Origin: Labrys sp. KNU-23
GTDB taxonomy: Bacteria > Pseudomonadota > Alphaproteobacteria > Rhizobiales > Labraceae
Length of the DNA stretch: 64,000 bases
Reading direction: 5' to 3'
Assembly: GCF_008330945.1 (NCBI RefSeq)
Contig: NZ_CP043488.1
Span: 496,001-560,000 of the forward strand
Below the pieces are notes generated by a model, which saw only the letters and a program-made list of their open reading frames with translations, was not told where the DNA came from and made no database searches. This document shows, one piece after another, positions 27,001 to 34,900 of the stretch. The stretch's first letter is position 1. Each line of letters starts with the position of its first letter. A program made the position numbers and the translations under genes.

Positions 27001-29355
27001 ACGATCGAGGTCGAGGGCTCGCAAAGCTTCAAGGGCCTGCAATTCGTCGACAACGGCTACCGGCTGGAAGGCACCGGGACGCTGCAGGTCGACGGCTCGG
27101 ACAGGGCGGACGGCAATGCCGAAATCCGCGTGCTGGCGAACACGACCGCCCATATCGCCACCACCATCGCCGGCACCGGCGGCATCAGCAAGACCGAGGG
27201 CGGTACGCTCGTCCTGGGGGGCACCAACAGCTACCAGGGCGGCACCAGCCTGCTCGGGGGCACGCTGTCGGTTTCGTCAGACGCCAATCTCGGTGCGGCT
27301 TCCGGCGCGCTGACCTTCAATGGCGGCACCTTGCAGGTGACGGGAACGAACTACACGTCCACGGCGCGCGATATCATCTGGGGCGACAAGGGCGGCGGCT
27401 TCGACATTGCCGCCGAGGCCAACGCCTTCACGGTCTCGCAGGCCCTTACGGGCGCGGGGGGATTGACCAAGACCGGCGCGGGAACGCTGATGCTGACCGG
27501 GGCCAACATCTATACCGGCGGCACCAGCGTGAATGCCGGTATGCTCCAGATCGGCGACGGCGGCACGACAGGTTCCATTCTGGGCGACGTCGACATCGCA
27601 TCGGCCGGCACGTTCAAATTCAACCGCAGCGACAACATCGCCTTCACGGGGGCGTTGTCCGGCACGGGCGGCCTGGTCAAGGCCGGCACGGGCGCGCTCT
27701 TCTATGACGGCGACGGCTCAGACTTTTCCGGCATCACCGGCGTCACCGACGGCGCGTTGATCGTCGGTTCCGATGCCTCGCATGCGGATGCCATTCTCGG
27801 CGGCTCGTTCAACGTGCACAATGGCGGTACGCTCGGCGGCCATGGCACGCTTGGATCGGGTGCCGGTTCGACGGTGACGGTCGCCTCCGGCGGCACGCTT
27901 TCGCCCGGCAATTCCATCGGCACGCTTTCCGTCAACGGCAATCTCGTCTTCGATGTCGGCTCGACCTATCAGGCGGAGATCAATCCAGCGCTGGAAGGCG
28001 ATCTGGTCGACGTCAGCGGCACGGCCACGATCAATGGCGGCATGGTCTATGCGCTCAAGGCCGGCGGCGTCTACACGCCGGGCAGCCGCTGGACGATCAT
28101 TGGCGCCGATGGCGGCGTGAGCGGCACCTTCGATGCCTTCGACCAGAACATGCCCTTCGTCGACCTGTCGCTGACCTATGACGCCAACCATGTCTATATC
28201 GATGCGGCCCGCAATGAGGTGGCGTTCTGCGATGTTGCCGTAACCCGCAACCAGTGCGCAACCGGCAACGGTCTCGAAAGTACCGGTGTGGGCAGCCCCG
28301 TCTATGACGCGGTCGCCGCCCTTCCGGACGAGAGCAGTGCAAGGTGGGCTCTCGACCAGCTCTCCGGCGAGATTCATGCCGGCGCCAAGACAGCGCTGAT
28401 CGAGGACAGCCGCTTCATTCGCGACGCTTCCGTGGACCGCATCCGTGCCGCCTTCGCGGCGGTCGGGGCATCCTCGACCCCGATCATGGCTTACGGTCGC
28501 GATGGAGCGGTGCTTGTCGCGCCGACTACCGAGGGGTTCGCCGCCTGGGCTCAGGGCTTCGGCGCCTGGGGACATGTGGGTGGCGACGGCAACGCCGCGA
28601 AGATCACCGCCTCCACGGGCGGTTTCCTGGTCGGCGCCGATACGTCGGTCTTCGACAATTGGCGCTTTGGCGCGTTGGCCGGCTACAGCCGCACCACCTT
28701 CAAGGTTCGCGACCGGGCCGCGTCCGGCGACAGCGACAACTACCATCTCGGCCTCTATGGCGGCGCGCAATGGGGGGCGCTCGGCCTGCGGACGGGTCTT
28801 GCCTACACCTGGCACAACCTGAACATCGGCCGTTCCGTCTCCTTTCCGGGGTTCAGCGATAGCCTGAAAAGCAAGTATCGAGCTGGTACCTTCCAGGCTT
28901 TCGGCGATCTCGGCTATCGCATTGATACGTCGATTGCCGCCTTCGAACCCTTCGCCAATCTGGCCTATGTGAACCTCGACACCAATGGATTTGCGGAGCA
29001 GGGTGGGGCAGCGGCGCTCCATGCCAACGGCCAGACGACCGGCACTGCCTTCACCACGCTCGGGCTGCGGGCCTCGACGAGCTTCGACCTTTTTGGCATC
29101 GCCACCACGGTGCGGGGCTCGCTCGGTTGGCGCCATGCCTATGGCGACGTCACGCCGCTATCGAGCCAGGCCTTTGCGGGCGGCGCTGCCTTCACCGTCG
29201 CGGGCGTTCCGATCGCCAAGAATGCCGCGGTCCTCAACGCCGGCATAGACATGGCGGTATCGCGCAATGCGTCCCTCGGACTCTCCTATGACGGTCAACT
29301 CGCCTCGTCGGCCCAACAGCATGGTTTCAAGGCGAATTTCCGCATGAGGTTCTGA
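24031..29355 (+). CDS. Type Va autotransporter with glycine-rich N-terminus and beta-helix passenger
   Basis: A 1774-residue surface or secreted protein. The signal peptide (residues 1-39, ending PAKAQA) is preceded by GGGGG 6 bp before the ATG. A strongly glycine-rich stretch (about 45-370) leads into a repetitive right-handed beta-helix passenger. Passenger-associated transport repeats (FTKLGAGTLTLTG, ISKTEGGTLVLGGTNSYQGGT, LTKTGAGTLMLTGANIYTGGT) are visible at about 498, 1050 and 1140. The last 270 residues (from EGFAAWAQGFGAWG) form the autotransporter barrel, ending in Phe (NFRMRF) as needed for BAM recognition. No catalytic motif is evident, so adhesion or aggregation is the best guess. 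It is divergent from the two-component system, which may control it. Confidence 0.93.
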   Translation: MPAISVHHRHRTARLLALLCSTALPGALLPIVAPMPAKAQALYGATGGQARPGGGQGGAAGEAGSDGTGADAGSGGAAGTAANPDGSEGGRGSMSGGGGGGGGGGGGYSNIVGGDISTDIRGGNGGDGGFSVNAVGGSGGGGDGVRNVEAVPFIHVGATVRGGNGGNPPPPSNAGGGGGAGIVLENAGTLIFDAGGRAIGGKGGGELLGGGGGAGVILNAGGQLTINTGAGISGGAGGSWATGGAGVISGGVANVSNMGEITGGAGGMSAPAGAGILLLEGGSVVNGGTIQGGAGDDGSFGGGNGPAGGTGSGGASGFQPNTAIAGTGGAGIVGAGLMVINAGTIAGGSGSGGIANAITFTGGDNTLFLRNGSTLVGNVVVEGGTGTLVLGDYDTLPSTPAFDVTKIVDAATAGASDEFVGFTGFTKTGYNAVTLTGTGAQNWSIEQGTLIGDTNSLGGNITFTVSPSSSGGVVFDQGFDGTYAGTIATNAGSTGGFTKLGAGTLTLTGTADIGAGLATISEGQLDLTGTLLSGTGSVDHAGGAAVVRVAGSGASWTNSGDLAVGSAGAGTLVIADGGAVSSKGGVIGQAAGSTGKVTVTGPASSWTLSNSLLIGLSGNGTLAIAGGAKVLSGGPLGATVGYGPGSSGAVTVTGAGSLWSNDTGLVMGIGGSGTLTVTDGGTARTSGIMALAATAGSAGTINIGAKAGEGAAAAGVIDAASIQFGDGAGMLVFNHTGTDYVFAAGLQNTPQGTGTGSHRLDHLAGTTLLTGDSSGFDGITTVSGGKLSVNGALGGTVNVVSGGTLGGSGTVGSTGITTTIGDGGHIAPGNSVGTLHVAGNLALSPGAVLDFELGSPGSSAGAPGTSDRIDVAGNLALDGTLNLAQSGNPADGTVGIGYYRLLTYGGALTDNGLEIGTTPTAGNYEVQAGGGNVDLFVAASGDDTLQHWQGGNGTWNAANPLWLNQGSTMPTAWAGNHAVFKNQPGGFNGGTIEVEGSQSFKGLQFVDNGYRLEGTGTLQVDGSDRADGNAEIRVLANTTAHIATTIAGTGGISKTEGGTLVLGGTNSYQGGTSLLGGTLSVSSDANLGAASGALTFNGGTLQVTGTNYTSTARDIIWGDKGGGFDIAAEANAFTVSQALTGAGGLTKTGAGTLMLTGANIYTGGTSVNAGMLQIGDGGTTGSILGDVDIASAGTFKFNRSDNIAFTGALSGTGGLVKAGTGALFYDGDGSDFSGITGVTDGALIVGSDASHADAILGGSFNVHNGGTLGGHGTLGSGAGSTVTVASGGTLSPGNSIGTLSVNGNLVFDVGSTYQAEINPALEGDLVDVSGTATINGGMVYALKAGGVYTPGSRWTIIGADGGVSGTFDAFDQNMPFVDLSLTYDANHVYIDAARNEVAFCDVAVTRNQCATGNGLESTGVGSPVYDAVAALPDESSARWALDQLSGEIHAGAKTALIEDSRFIRDASVDRIRAAFAAVGASSTPIMAYGRDGAVLVAPTTEGFAAWAQGFGAWGHVGGDGNAAKITASTGGFLVGADTSVFDNWRFGALAGYSRTTFKVRDRAASGDSDNYHLGLYGGAQWGALGLRTGLAYTWHNLNIGRSVSFPGFSDSLKSKYRAGTFQAFGDLGYRIDTSIAAFEPFANLAYVNLDTNGFAEQGGAAALHANGQTTGTAFTTLGLRASTSFDLFGIATTVRGSLGWRHAYGDVTPLSSQAFAGGAAFTVAGVPIAKNAAVLNAGIDMAVSRNASLGLSYDGQLASSAQQHGFKANFRMRF

Positions 29356-29661
29356 AACGGACTGCGCCGCCCGGTTCCCAGGGGACAAATCAACGATGTG
29401 GTAGTCATTGCTCTGGACCGCCTGACCGCCCGCGAAGCGTATGTCGGGACCGCGTTCATGGCTGGTCGCTCGTTTGCTCCAACTCCAAGTATCTGCCCTT
29501 TCAGGGCCGCCCGTCTTGGCCAGGCGCGTCGCTCGCGACGAATATTTTCCACAGTTGAGGCCTATTATGAAGCTGTCCTTAAAGGCGCTTCCGAATATTG
29601 GCGCCTAATCAAAAAATGCCAGGCAGGGTAGCCTCCTCAATGTTCTGAAACGCTGAGAAGG
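29356..29661. other. Non-coding gap after the autotransporter
   Basis: Only a 77-codon frame with poor codon use is present. A short inverted repeat AGGCGC/GCGCCT lies at 29582-29605. No clear terminator or promoter is seen. Confidence 0.45.
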
Positions 29662-30753
29662 GTGGTTGTCTTGCACGCGCGGAATCGCTGCCTTGCGGCA
29701 TTGATACTCGGTCTGGCCATGTTTGCTTCGTTGGGTGCAATGGCTGACCAGAAGGGAAAGTCGGGGCCTCTGACGATCGAGGGGCAGGGGAGCTTCGCTG
29801 TCGGCGGGAAAGTGGTGAACACCCCCGGCACTTACGATAACAACAAGCCGGCCGCCGAAGGGCAGACGTTCCACGGCGATCATCTCTACGCCTCCTATCA
29901 GATCCCGCAGGACTCCAAGGCGCTTCCCATCGTCATGCTGCATGGCGCCTACCAGTCGGGCCGCAGTTGGGAGACTACCCCGGATGGCCGCGAGGGATTT
30001 CAGACCCTCTTCCTGCGCCGACATTTCCCGATCTACATCGTTGATCAACCACGGCGCGGCCGGGCCGGCAACAGTACGGTCGCGACGACGATTGAGCCGA
30101 CGCCCTACGATCAACTCTTCTTCGACCAGTTTCGGCTCGGCAAATGGCCTAATTTCTTCGGCAATGTGCAGTTCGATCGCAAGCCGGAGACGCTGGATCA
30201 GTTCTTCCGGTCGGTCACGCCCAACACGGGGCCCTACGATGCCGGCGTGATCTCGGACGCCATGTCGGCGCTGTTCGATAAGATCGGCCCTGGCATCCTT
30301 TTCACCCATTCGCAGGCCGGCGGGCCGGGCTGGCGGACGGCGATCAAGAACCAGAACGTAAAGGGAATCGTTGCTTTCGAGCCGGGCAGCGGCTTCATCT
30401 TCCCGCAAGGCGAATTGCCCCCGGAAATGCCGAGCGCTGCCGGTGCCTTGTCGCCCGAGGCGGTGCCGCAATCGGATTTCCAGAAACTCACCCGCATCCC
30501 GATCATCATTTATTACGGCGACAACTTCCCGACCGAACCGACGACCGAGCGGGGACAGGATAATTGGCGGGTGCGGCTCGCCATGGCCAGGCTCTGGGTC
30601 GATGCCATCAACAAGCATGGCGGCGACGCCACGCTGGTGCATCTGCCGGACATCGGCATTCGCGGCAATACGCACTTCCTGATGTCCGACCTGAACAATG
30701 TCCGGATCGCCGATCTGGTCTCGCAGTTCCTTGCCAAGAAGAAACTGGATTGA
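29662..30753 (+). CDS. Exported alpha/beta hydrolase
   Basis: A 363-residue hydrolase with an N-terminal signal sequence (CLAALILGLAMFASLGAMA). Alpha/beta-hydrolase landmarks are the oxyanion-region VMLHGAYQSGRSWE, the nucleophile elbow THSQAGGPGW (Ser in HSQAG), an acid in the IIYYGDNFP region, and the final histidine in GNTHFLM. GTG 29662 lies too near the GAGAAGG sequence to be ideal; TTG 29671 in the same frame is better spaced. The gap to the next gene is 61 bp. Family members are mostly uncharacterised esterase-like enzymes. Confidence 0.85.
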   Translation: MVVLHARNRCLAALILGLAMFASLGAMADQKGKSGPLTIEGQGSFAVGGKVVNTPGTYDNNKPAAEGQTFHGDHLYASYQIPQDSKALPIVMLHGAYQSGRSWETTPDGREGFQTLFLRRHFPIYIVDQPRRGRAGNSTVATTIEPTPYDQLFFDQFRLGKWPNFFGNVQFDRKPETLDQFFRSVTPNTGPYDAGVISDAMSALFDKIGPGILFTHSQAGGPGWRTAIKNQNVKGIVAFEPGSGFIFPQGELPPEMPSAAGALSPEAVPQSDFQKLTRIPIIIYYGDNFPTEPTTERGQDNWRVRLAMARLWVDAINKHGGDATLVHLPDIGIRGNTHFLMSDLNNVRIADLVSQFLAKKKLD

Positions 30754-30814
30754 CCCGCCTTTGCAGTCGCGCCGCGCATGCAGTGTGCTCGCAGATCAAA
30801 GATTGGAGTTCGAA

Positions 30815-31927
30815 ATGACCAACGAAATCATCGACCAGAAGAGGCGAGAGTTTCTGGGAGCCTCCGCGTTTGTTCTGTCTGGTGCAACGCTAGGAATTAC
30901 AGCAATGACCAACACCACCGCTATAGCGGCCAACTACAAGCACAATCCGTTTACGCTGGTCTATGGCGGCGCAGTCACCAGGAACGAGCCTGGCAAGGTC
31001 AATATCCATCCGGTTGAGTACAAGCTCAATGGCCTGGATATTGTCGCCAACGTCTATACGCCGGCGAACGACGATCGGAACCAGAAATATCCGGCGATCG
31101 TCGTGGCGCATCCGAATGGCGGCGTGAAGGAACAGGTCGCGGGCCTTTACGCCCAGCACCTGGCGGAACAGGGCTACACCACCATCACGGCGGACGCCGC
31201 CTACCAGGGGGGCAGCGGCGGCCAGCCACGCAGCGTGGACAAACCCGCAAATCGCATCGAGGACATTCATGGCATGGCGGACTTCATCACCCGCTATCCG
31301 GGTGTCGATGCCGCACGCCTTGGCCTGCTCGGCATTTGCGGCGGTGGTGGATATTCGTTGGCGGCGGCGAAAACCGACAAGCGCTTCAAGGCGGTGGCGA
31401 CGCTCAGCATGTTCAACTCAGGACGGGTTCGTCGCAATGGCTTTGCGGATTCGCAACTGGGCACCATTCAGGAGCGCCTGAAGCAGGTTTCGGCCGCCCG
31501 CGCCCAGGAAATGGCCGGCGGAGACATTCTCTATGCCGGGGATGCCAATCTGACGGACGCGCAGATCGCCGCGCTGCCGTTTGAGATGTATCGCCAGGGG
31601 TACGAGTACTACTGGAAGACGCATGCGCATCCCAATTCGACCTTCAAATACACCATGAGCAGCCTGCTCGACCTGATGCGCTGGGATGCCACCGACCGGA
31701 TCGAGCTGATCGACCAGCCACTGCTGATGATCGCCGGCAGCAAGGCCGACAGCCTGTACATGACCGAGGAAGCATTCCCCAAGGCCACAGGGACGAAGGA
31801 CAGGGAATTGTTCAAGATCGAGGGCGCGACCCATATCGAAACCTATTGGGTTCCCAAATATGTGGACGCCGCCATGGGGAAACTGACACCGTTCTTCGCG
31901 CGAACTCTTGTTTCCGATCGCACATAG
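30815..31927 (+). CDS. Alpha/beta hydrolase with Tat-like signal, dienelactone-hydrolase type
   Basis: A 370-residue protein. ATG 30815 has GGAG 8 bp upstream. The N-terminus KRREFLGASAFVLSGATLG is twin-arginine-like. The nucleophile elbow reads GLLGICGGGGYSLAA, placing cysteine where most hydrolases have serine, as in dienelactone hydrolases. The acid lies in the MIAGSKADS region and the histidine in GATHIETYW. Upstream AIVVAHPNGGVKEQ forms the oxyanion region. Probably periplasmic, in an operon with a CMD-family protein and a cupin. Substrate unknown; a small ester or lactone is plausible. Confidence 0.87.
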   Translation: MTNEIIDQKRREFLGASAFVLSGATLGITAMTNTTAIAANYKHNPFTLVYGGAVTRNEPGKVNIHPVEYKLNGLDIVANVYTPANDDRNQKYPAIVVAHPNGGVKEQVAGLYAQHLAEQGYTTITADAAYQGGSGGQPRSVDKPANRIEDIHGMADFITRYPGVDAARLGLLGICGGGGYSLAAAKTDKRFKAVATLSMFNSGRVRRNGFADSQLGTIQERLKQVSAARAQEMAGGDILYAGDANLTDAQIAALPFEMYRQGYEYYWKTHAHPNSTFKYTMSSLLDLMRWDATDRIELIDQPLLMIAGSKADSLYMTEEAFPKATGTKDRELFKIEGATHIETYWVPKYVDAAMGKLTPFFARTLVSDRT

Positions 31928-32031
31928 CTCGGCCGGGTCATCACTACCGCAGGGTACCCAAAAGAGCTTCGGCGCTCTGGCCGCGCCGGCTTCATTCCGG
32001 CTGCCAGCCCCGATCTTCCAGGAGTTACACA

Positions 32032-32472
32032 TTGAAGACGTTCACCAGGACTTTGTTCGTCGCAGCCGGTCTGCTTCTGTCTGCAGGAATTTCCACCATG
32101 GCAATCGCTCAAAGCCAGTCTCCCGCCACCTTGGATGCGGCACCTGCCAAGCAGCAGTCGCGCGCGCAGCAATTGATGGGTGCCACCGCGCCCAAGCTCG
32201 CGGATCTGACGGATAATGTTCTCTACGCCGATATCTGGGAACGTCCAGGGCTTTCAAAGCGAGATCGAAGCCTCGTGACGGTGGCCGCACTCATCGCCCT
32301 CGACCGCCCGGATCAGTTGCGATCGCATATCAAGCTTGGCCTTCAAAACGGCCTGACCAGAGACGAAGTCATCGAGACGATCACGCATATGGCTTTCTAC
32401 TCGGGGTGGCCGAGTGCGGTGTCCGCGGTCTCCATTGCGAAAGAGGCTTTTCAAGAAGAAGGCGCGAGATGA
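32032..32472 (+). CDS. Exported carboxymuconolactone decarboxylase family protein
   Basis: A 146-residue AhpD-like helical protein. The start is TTG 32032, chosen because AGGAG lies 7 bp upstream and it opens a signal peptide (KTFTRTLFVAAGLLLSAGISTMAIAQ). The CMD domain has RDRSLVTVAALIALDRPDQLRSHI, the conserved Glu in TRDEVIETITHMAFYSGWP and the nearby His. It lacks the CxxC of AhpD peroxidase partners, so decarboxylase or lactone-related chemistry is more likely. The stop overlaps the cupin start as ATGA. Confidence 0.88.
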   Translation: MKTFTRTLFVAAGLLLSAGISTMAIAQSQSPATLDAAPAKQQSRAQQLMGATAPKLADLTDNVLYADIWERPGLSKRDRSLVTVAALIALDRPDQLRSHIKLGLQNGLTRDEVIETITHMAFYSGWPSAVSAVSIAKEAFQEEGAR

Positions 32473-32939
32473 AGCAAATCGCAGCAGTAATCGTCTTCAT
32501 GATCCTGAACGCTTCCGCAGCATCAGCCCAGTCGAACCAAATGATCACCGTCATGCAGCCCGGCTCGCAGCCGTCAACTACGGGCTCGGCCAACAATTTT
32601 TCCGGCAGGGTGCGTGTCGACGCGCCATTCAAGGGTAGCGCTCCAGCCCGGATAAGCGGCGCGGCGGTAACTTTCGAGCCAGGTGCGCGCACTGCCTGGC
32701 ACACTCATCCCCTCGGCCAGACGCTCATCGTCACGGCAGGCGTCGGCCTGGTGCAGGAATGGGAAGGACCGGTTCAGCACATCCGGCCCGGCGATGTCGT
32801 CTGGATTCCGCCTAATGTAAAACATTGGCACGGGGCAGGACCTACGGTTGGCATGAGCCACATCGCCTTCTCTGAAGCGCTCGACGGAAAGACGGTCGCG
32901 TGGATGGAGAAGGTTTCGGACGCGCAGTATCCGCACTGA
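32469..32939 (+). CDS. Exported cupin-domain protein
   Basis: A 156-residue protein with signal peptide (MKQIAAVIVFMILNASAASAQ) and a single cupin barrel. The first metal motif reads GARTAWHTHPLGQTLIVTAGVG and the second PGDVVWIPPNVKHWHG, so the histidine set is intact. Related quercetinase-like cupins often accompany CMD proteins. Translation is coupled to the preceding gene (ATGA). Probably periplasmic; a metal-dependent dioxygenase or isomerase role is inferred only from the fold. Confidence 0.88.
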   Translation: MKQIAAVIVFMILNASAASAQSNQMITVMQPGSQPSTTGSANNFSGRVRVDAPFKGSAPARISGAAVTFEPGARTAWHTHPLGQTLIVTAGVGLVQEWEGPVQHIRPGDVVWIPPNVKHWHGAGPTVGMSHIAFSEALDGKTVAWMEKVSDAQYPH

Positions 32940-32990
32940 CCTGGCAGGCCATGCAATGGGGCCCCAAGTTCAGGCGGGCGCAAAGCCCTG

Positions 32991-33881
32991 TCAGTCGCCA
33001 CGATATCGGAGGATGTCCGCGAACAGGGCCAGTGCCGGCGACCGTTGGCGCCGGCTTGGATAATAGAGGTGATAGCCGGGAAAAGAGGGGCACCAATCCT
33101 CAAGAACGCGGATCAGCGTTCCGTCTGCAATATAGGGCATAGCATGGTCTTCCGGCATGTAGGCGACCCCCAGGCCGTCCAGTGCCGAACTCAATCGCAT
33201 GCTGAGGCTATTGAAAACCAGCTGTCCCTCTCCACGGACCTTGACCTCACGCCTGTCTTTCTCAAGGTCCCAGGGAAACAGCCCGCCATAGGTTGGAAGG
33301 CGGACGTTGATACATTTGTGAGCGGTCAGATCCTGTGGGATCTGCGGGGCTGGATACCGCTCGAAATAGTCGGGCGACGCGACGACCGCCATGCGCATGT
33401 CCGGCCCGATACGGACAGCGATCATGTCCTTGGCGACCTGTTCGCCCATGCGAACGCCCGCATCATAGCCTTCGGCCACAATATCGGTCAGGCCATAGTC
33501 GATAATGATCTCGACTTGGATATCGGGATAATCCGGCAGAAAGCGCCTGAGTGCGGGTTGCAGGACCGAGATCGCGGCATGTTCGCCGGCGGTGATGCGG
33601 ACCGTTCCAGCCGGTTTGTCGCGAAGCTCGCTCAGGGCAGCCAATTCGGCTTCTATTTCCTCGAAGCGCGGCGCGACCGTGCGCAGCAGCCGTTCGCCTG
33701 CTTCCGTCGATGCAACGCTACGCGTGGTGCGGGTCAAGAGTCGCAACCCCAATCGTTCCTCGAGATTACGGATGGTTTGACTGAGGGCGGATGGCGAAAC
33801 GCCAAGCTTGGCGGCCGCGCGCGTGAAGCTCCGTTCTCGGGCAACGGCTGCAAACGCGGCGAGATCATTGAGGTTTTCCAT
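32991..33881 (-). CDS. LysR-family transcriptional regulator
   Basis: A 296-residue regulator. The N-terminal winged helix-turn-helix (FAAVARERSFTRAAAKLGVSPSALSQTIRNLEERLGLRLLTRTTRSV) is followed by a periplasmic-binding-like effector domain (from about 90), with the VEIIIDYGLTDIVAEGYDAGVRMGE pattern of the CrgA-like subgroup. It is convergent with the exported hydrolase/CMD/cupin operon, 51 bp away. A regulatory link to that operon is plausible but not shown. Confidence 0.93.
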   Translation of the reverse strand: MENLNDLAAFAAVARERSFTRAAAKLGVSPSALSQTIRNLEERLGLRLLTRTTRSVASTEAGERLLRTVAPRFEEIEAELAALSELRDKPAGTVRITAGEHAAISVLQPALRRFLPDYPDIQVEIIIDYGLTDIVAEGYDAGVRMGEQVAKDMIAVRIGPDMRMAVVASPDYFERYPAPQIPQDLTAHKCINVRLPTYGGLFPWDLEKDRREVKVRGEGQLVFNSLSMRLSSALDGLGVAYMPEDHAMPYIADGTLIRVLEDWCPSFPGYHLYYPSRRQRSPALALFADILRYRGD

Positions 33882-34290
33882 CTTGATCTGTTAGTCCAGC
33901 TAAATGGTTCATGCGTATTATCGCATGCCTGACCAGACACACAATTCGTTGCGCTCGGCGATCATTCGACCCCGCATGAAATCAATCAATGCCGTGGGGA
34001 CCGTAACGAGCCCTGTCTGAAAGGGGGAGATAGCCGCAACCAGAACATGCGGCTTCCTCGAGTTCCATGGAACTGTTCGGGGTTCAAAGGCCGATCCCTG
34101 AGGAAATCCGGCATCCCATCAGGGGGAACCGTACGCTCGCGGGGTTGAGCAAGGCCTGCTCGACCATTGGCCGCCTTTGTCACGACGAAGGCGGAAGGCC
34201 GTCGGCAGGCTCGCAGGCGAGGCGGCTCAAATCATTAATTGACAAATTCTATAGATTATAGATTCTTAATGTCTCGACATGGGGATCGCA
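33882..34290. promoter_or_regulatory. Upstream region of the sulfone-utilisation operon
   Basis: About 400 bp without a convincing gene. Near the right end there is TTGACA (34239-34244), then an inverted repeat TCTATA, GAT, TATAGA at 34248-34262. A similar palindrome precedes the other sulfur operons at 45363. No sigma-54 -24/-12 pair, as used by Pseudomonas sfn genes, was seen. Confidence 0.4.
34248..34262. promoter_or_regulatory. Inverted repeat upstream of the sulfone operon
   Basis: TCTATA and TATAGA flank GAT, 28 bp before the reductase start. It resembles TCTATTA/TAATAGA at 45363-45379. Confidence 0.4.
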
Positions 34291-34866
34291 ATGTCTGGGT
34301 TGAAGATTGTCGGAATATCCGGAAGCGTGAGGCGTCCGTCGCGGACGACGGCCCTCGTCCAGAACATCCTGGACGGGCTGGGGGATCTCGGTGCGGTCAG
34401 GCTGCTCGAGCTTGTCGACGAAGCGCCGCATCTTTTCTCTGCATTGACAGCCGAAGCCCTGTCAGATCGCGCTGCCAACGTTGTCCAGCTCGTGGAAAAT
34501 GCGGACCTGCTCGTCGTCGGCTCGCCGGTCTATCGCGCTTCCTACACCGGCGCCCTCAAGCACCTTTTCGATCTCGTGGATTATCGGGCCCTGCGCGGCA
34601 CGCCAGTCGTTCTCGCCGCGACCGGCGGTACCTCCTTGCACGGCCTGATGACCGAGCACCAGCTTCGGCCGCTGTTCGGTTTTTTCGGTGCGCGCACGAT
34701 CCCGACCGCCGTCTACGCACTTGATGTCGACTTCGATGATTACGAGCTCACCAGCCAGACCGTGCGTGAGCGCATCGATCGGGCTGTGATCGAAGCCCGG
34801 CAACAACTCACCCTGCCCGCGCTCACCTCGCGCCCGGTCCCGATCCGCCTTTCAGTCAGCGCCTGA
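34291..34866 (+). CDS. NADPH-dependent FMN reductase (MsuE/SsuE-like)
   Basis: A 191-residue flavodoxin-like reductase that supplies FMNH2 to a two-component monooxygenase. The phosphate-binding start LKIVGISGSVRRPSRT and the SPVYRASYTGALKHLFDLVD segment are characteristic of MsuE/SsuE. ATG 34291 has GGGGA 5 bp ahead; ATG 34279 in frame lacks a ribosome site. First gene of the sulfone operon, 34 bp before the SfnG-like monooxygenase it would serve. Confidence 0.9.
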   Translation: MSGLKIVGISGSVRRPSRTTALVQNILDGLGDLGAVRLLELVDEAPHLFSALTAEALSDRAANVVQLVENADLLVVGSPVYRASYTGALKHLFDLVDYRALRGTPVVLAATGGTSLHGLMTEHQLRPLFGFFGARTIPTAVYALDVDFDDYELTSQTVRERIDRAVIEARQQLTLPALTSRPVPIRLSVSA

Positions 34867-34900
34867 ACTGTTTCGCCCCTCCCAAATCCAGGATAAGCCA

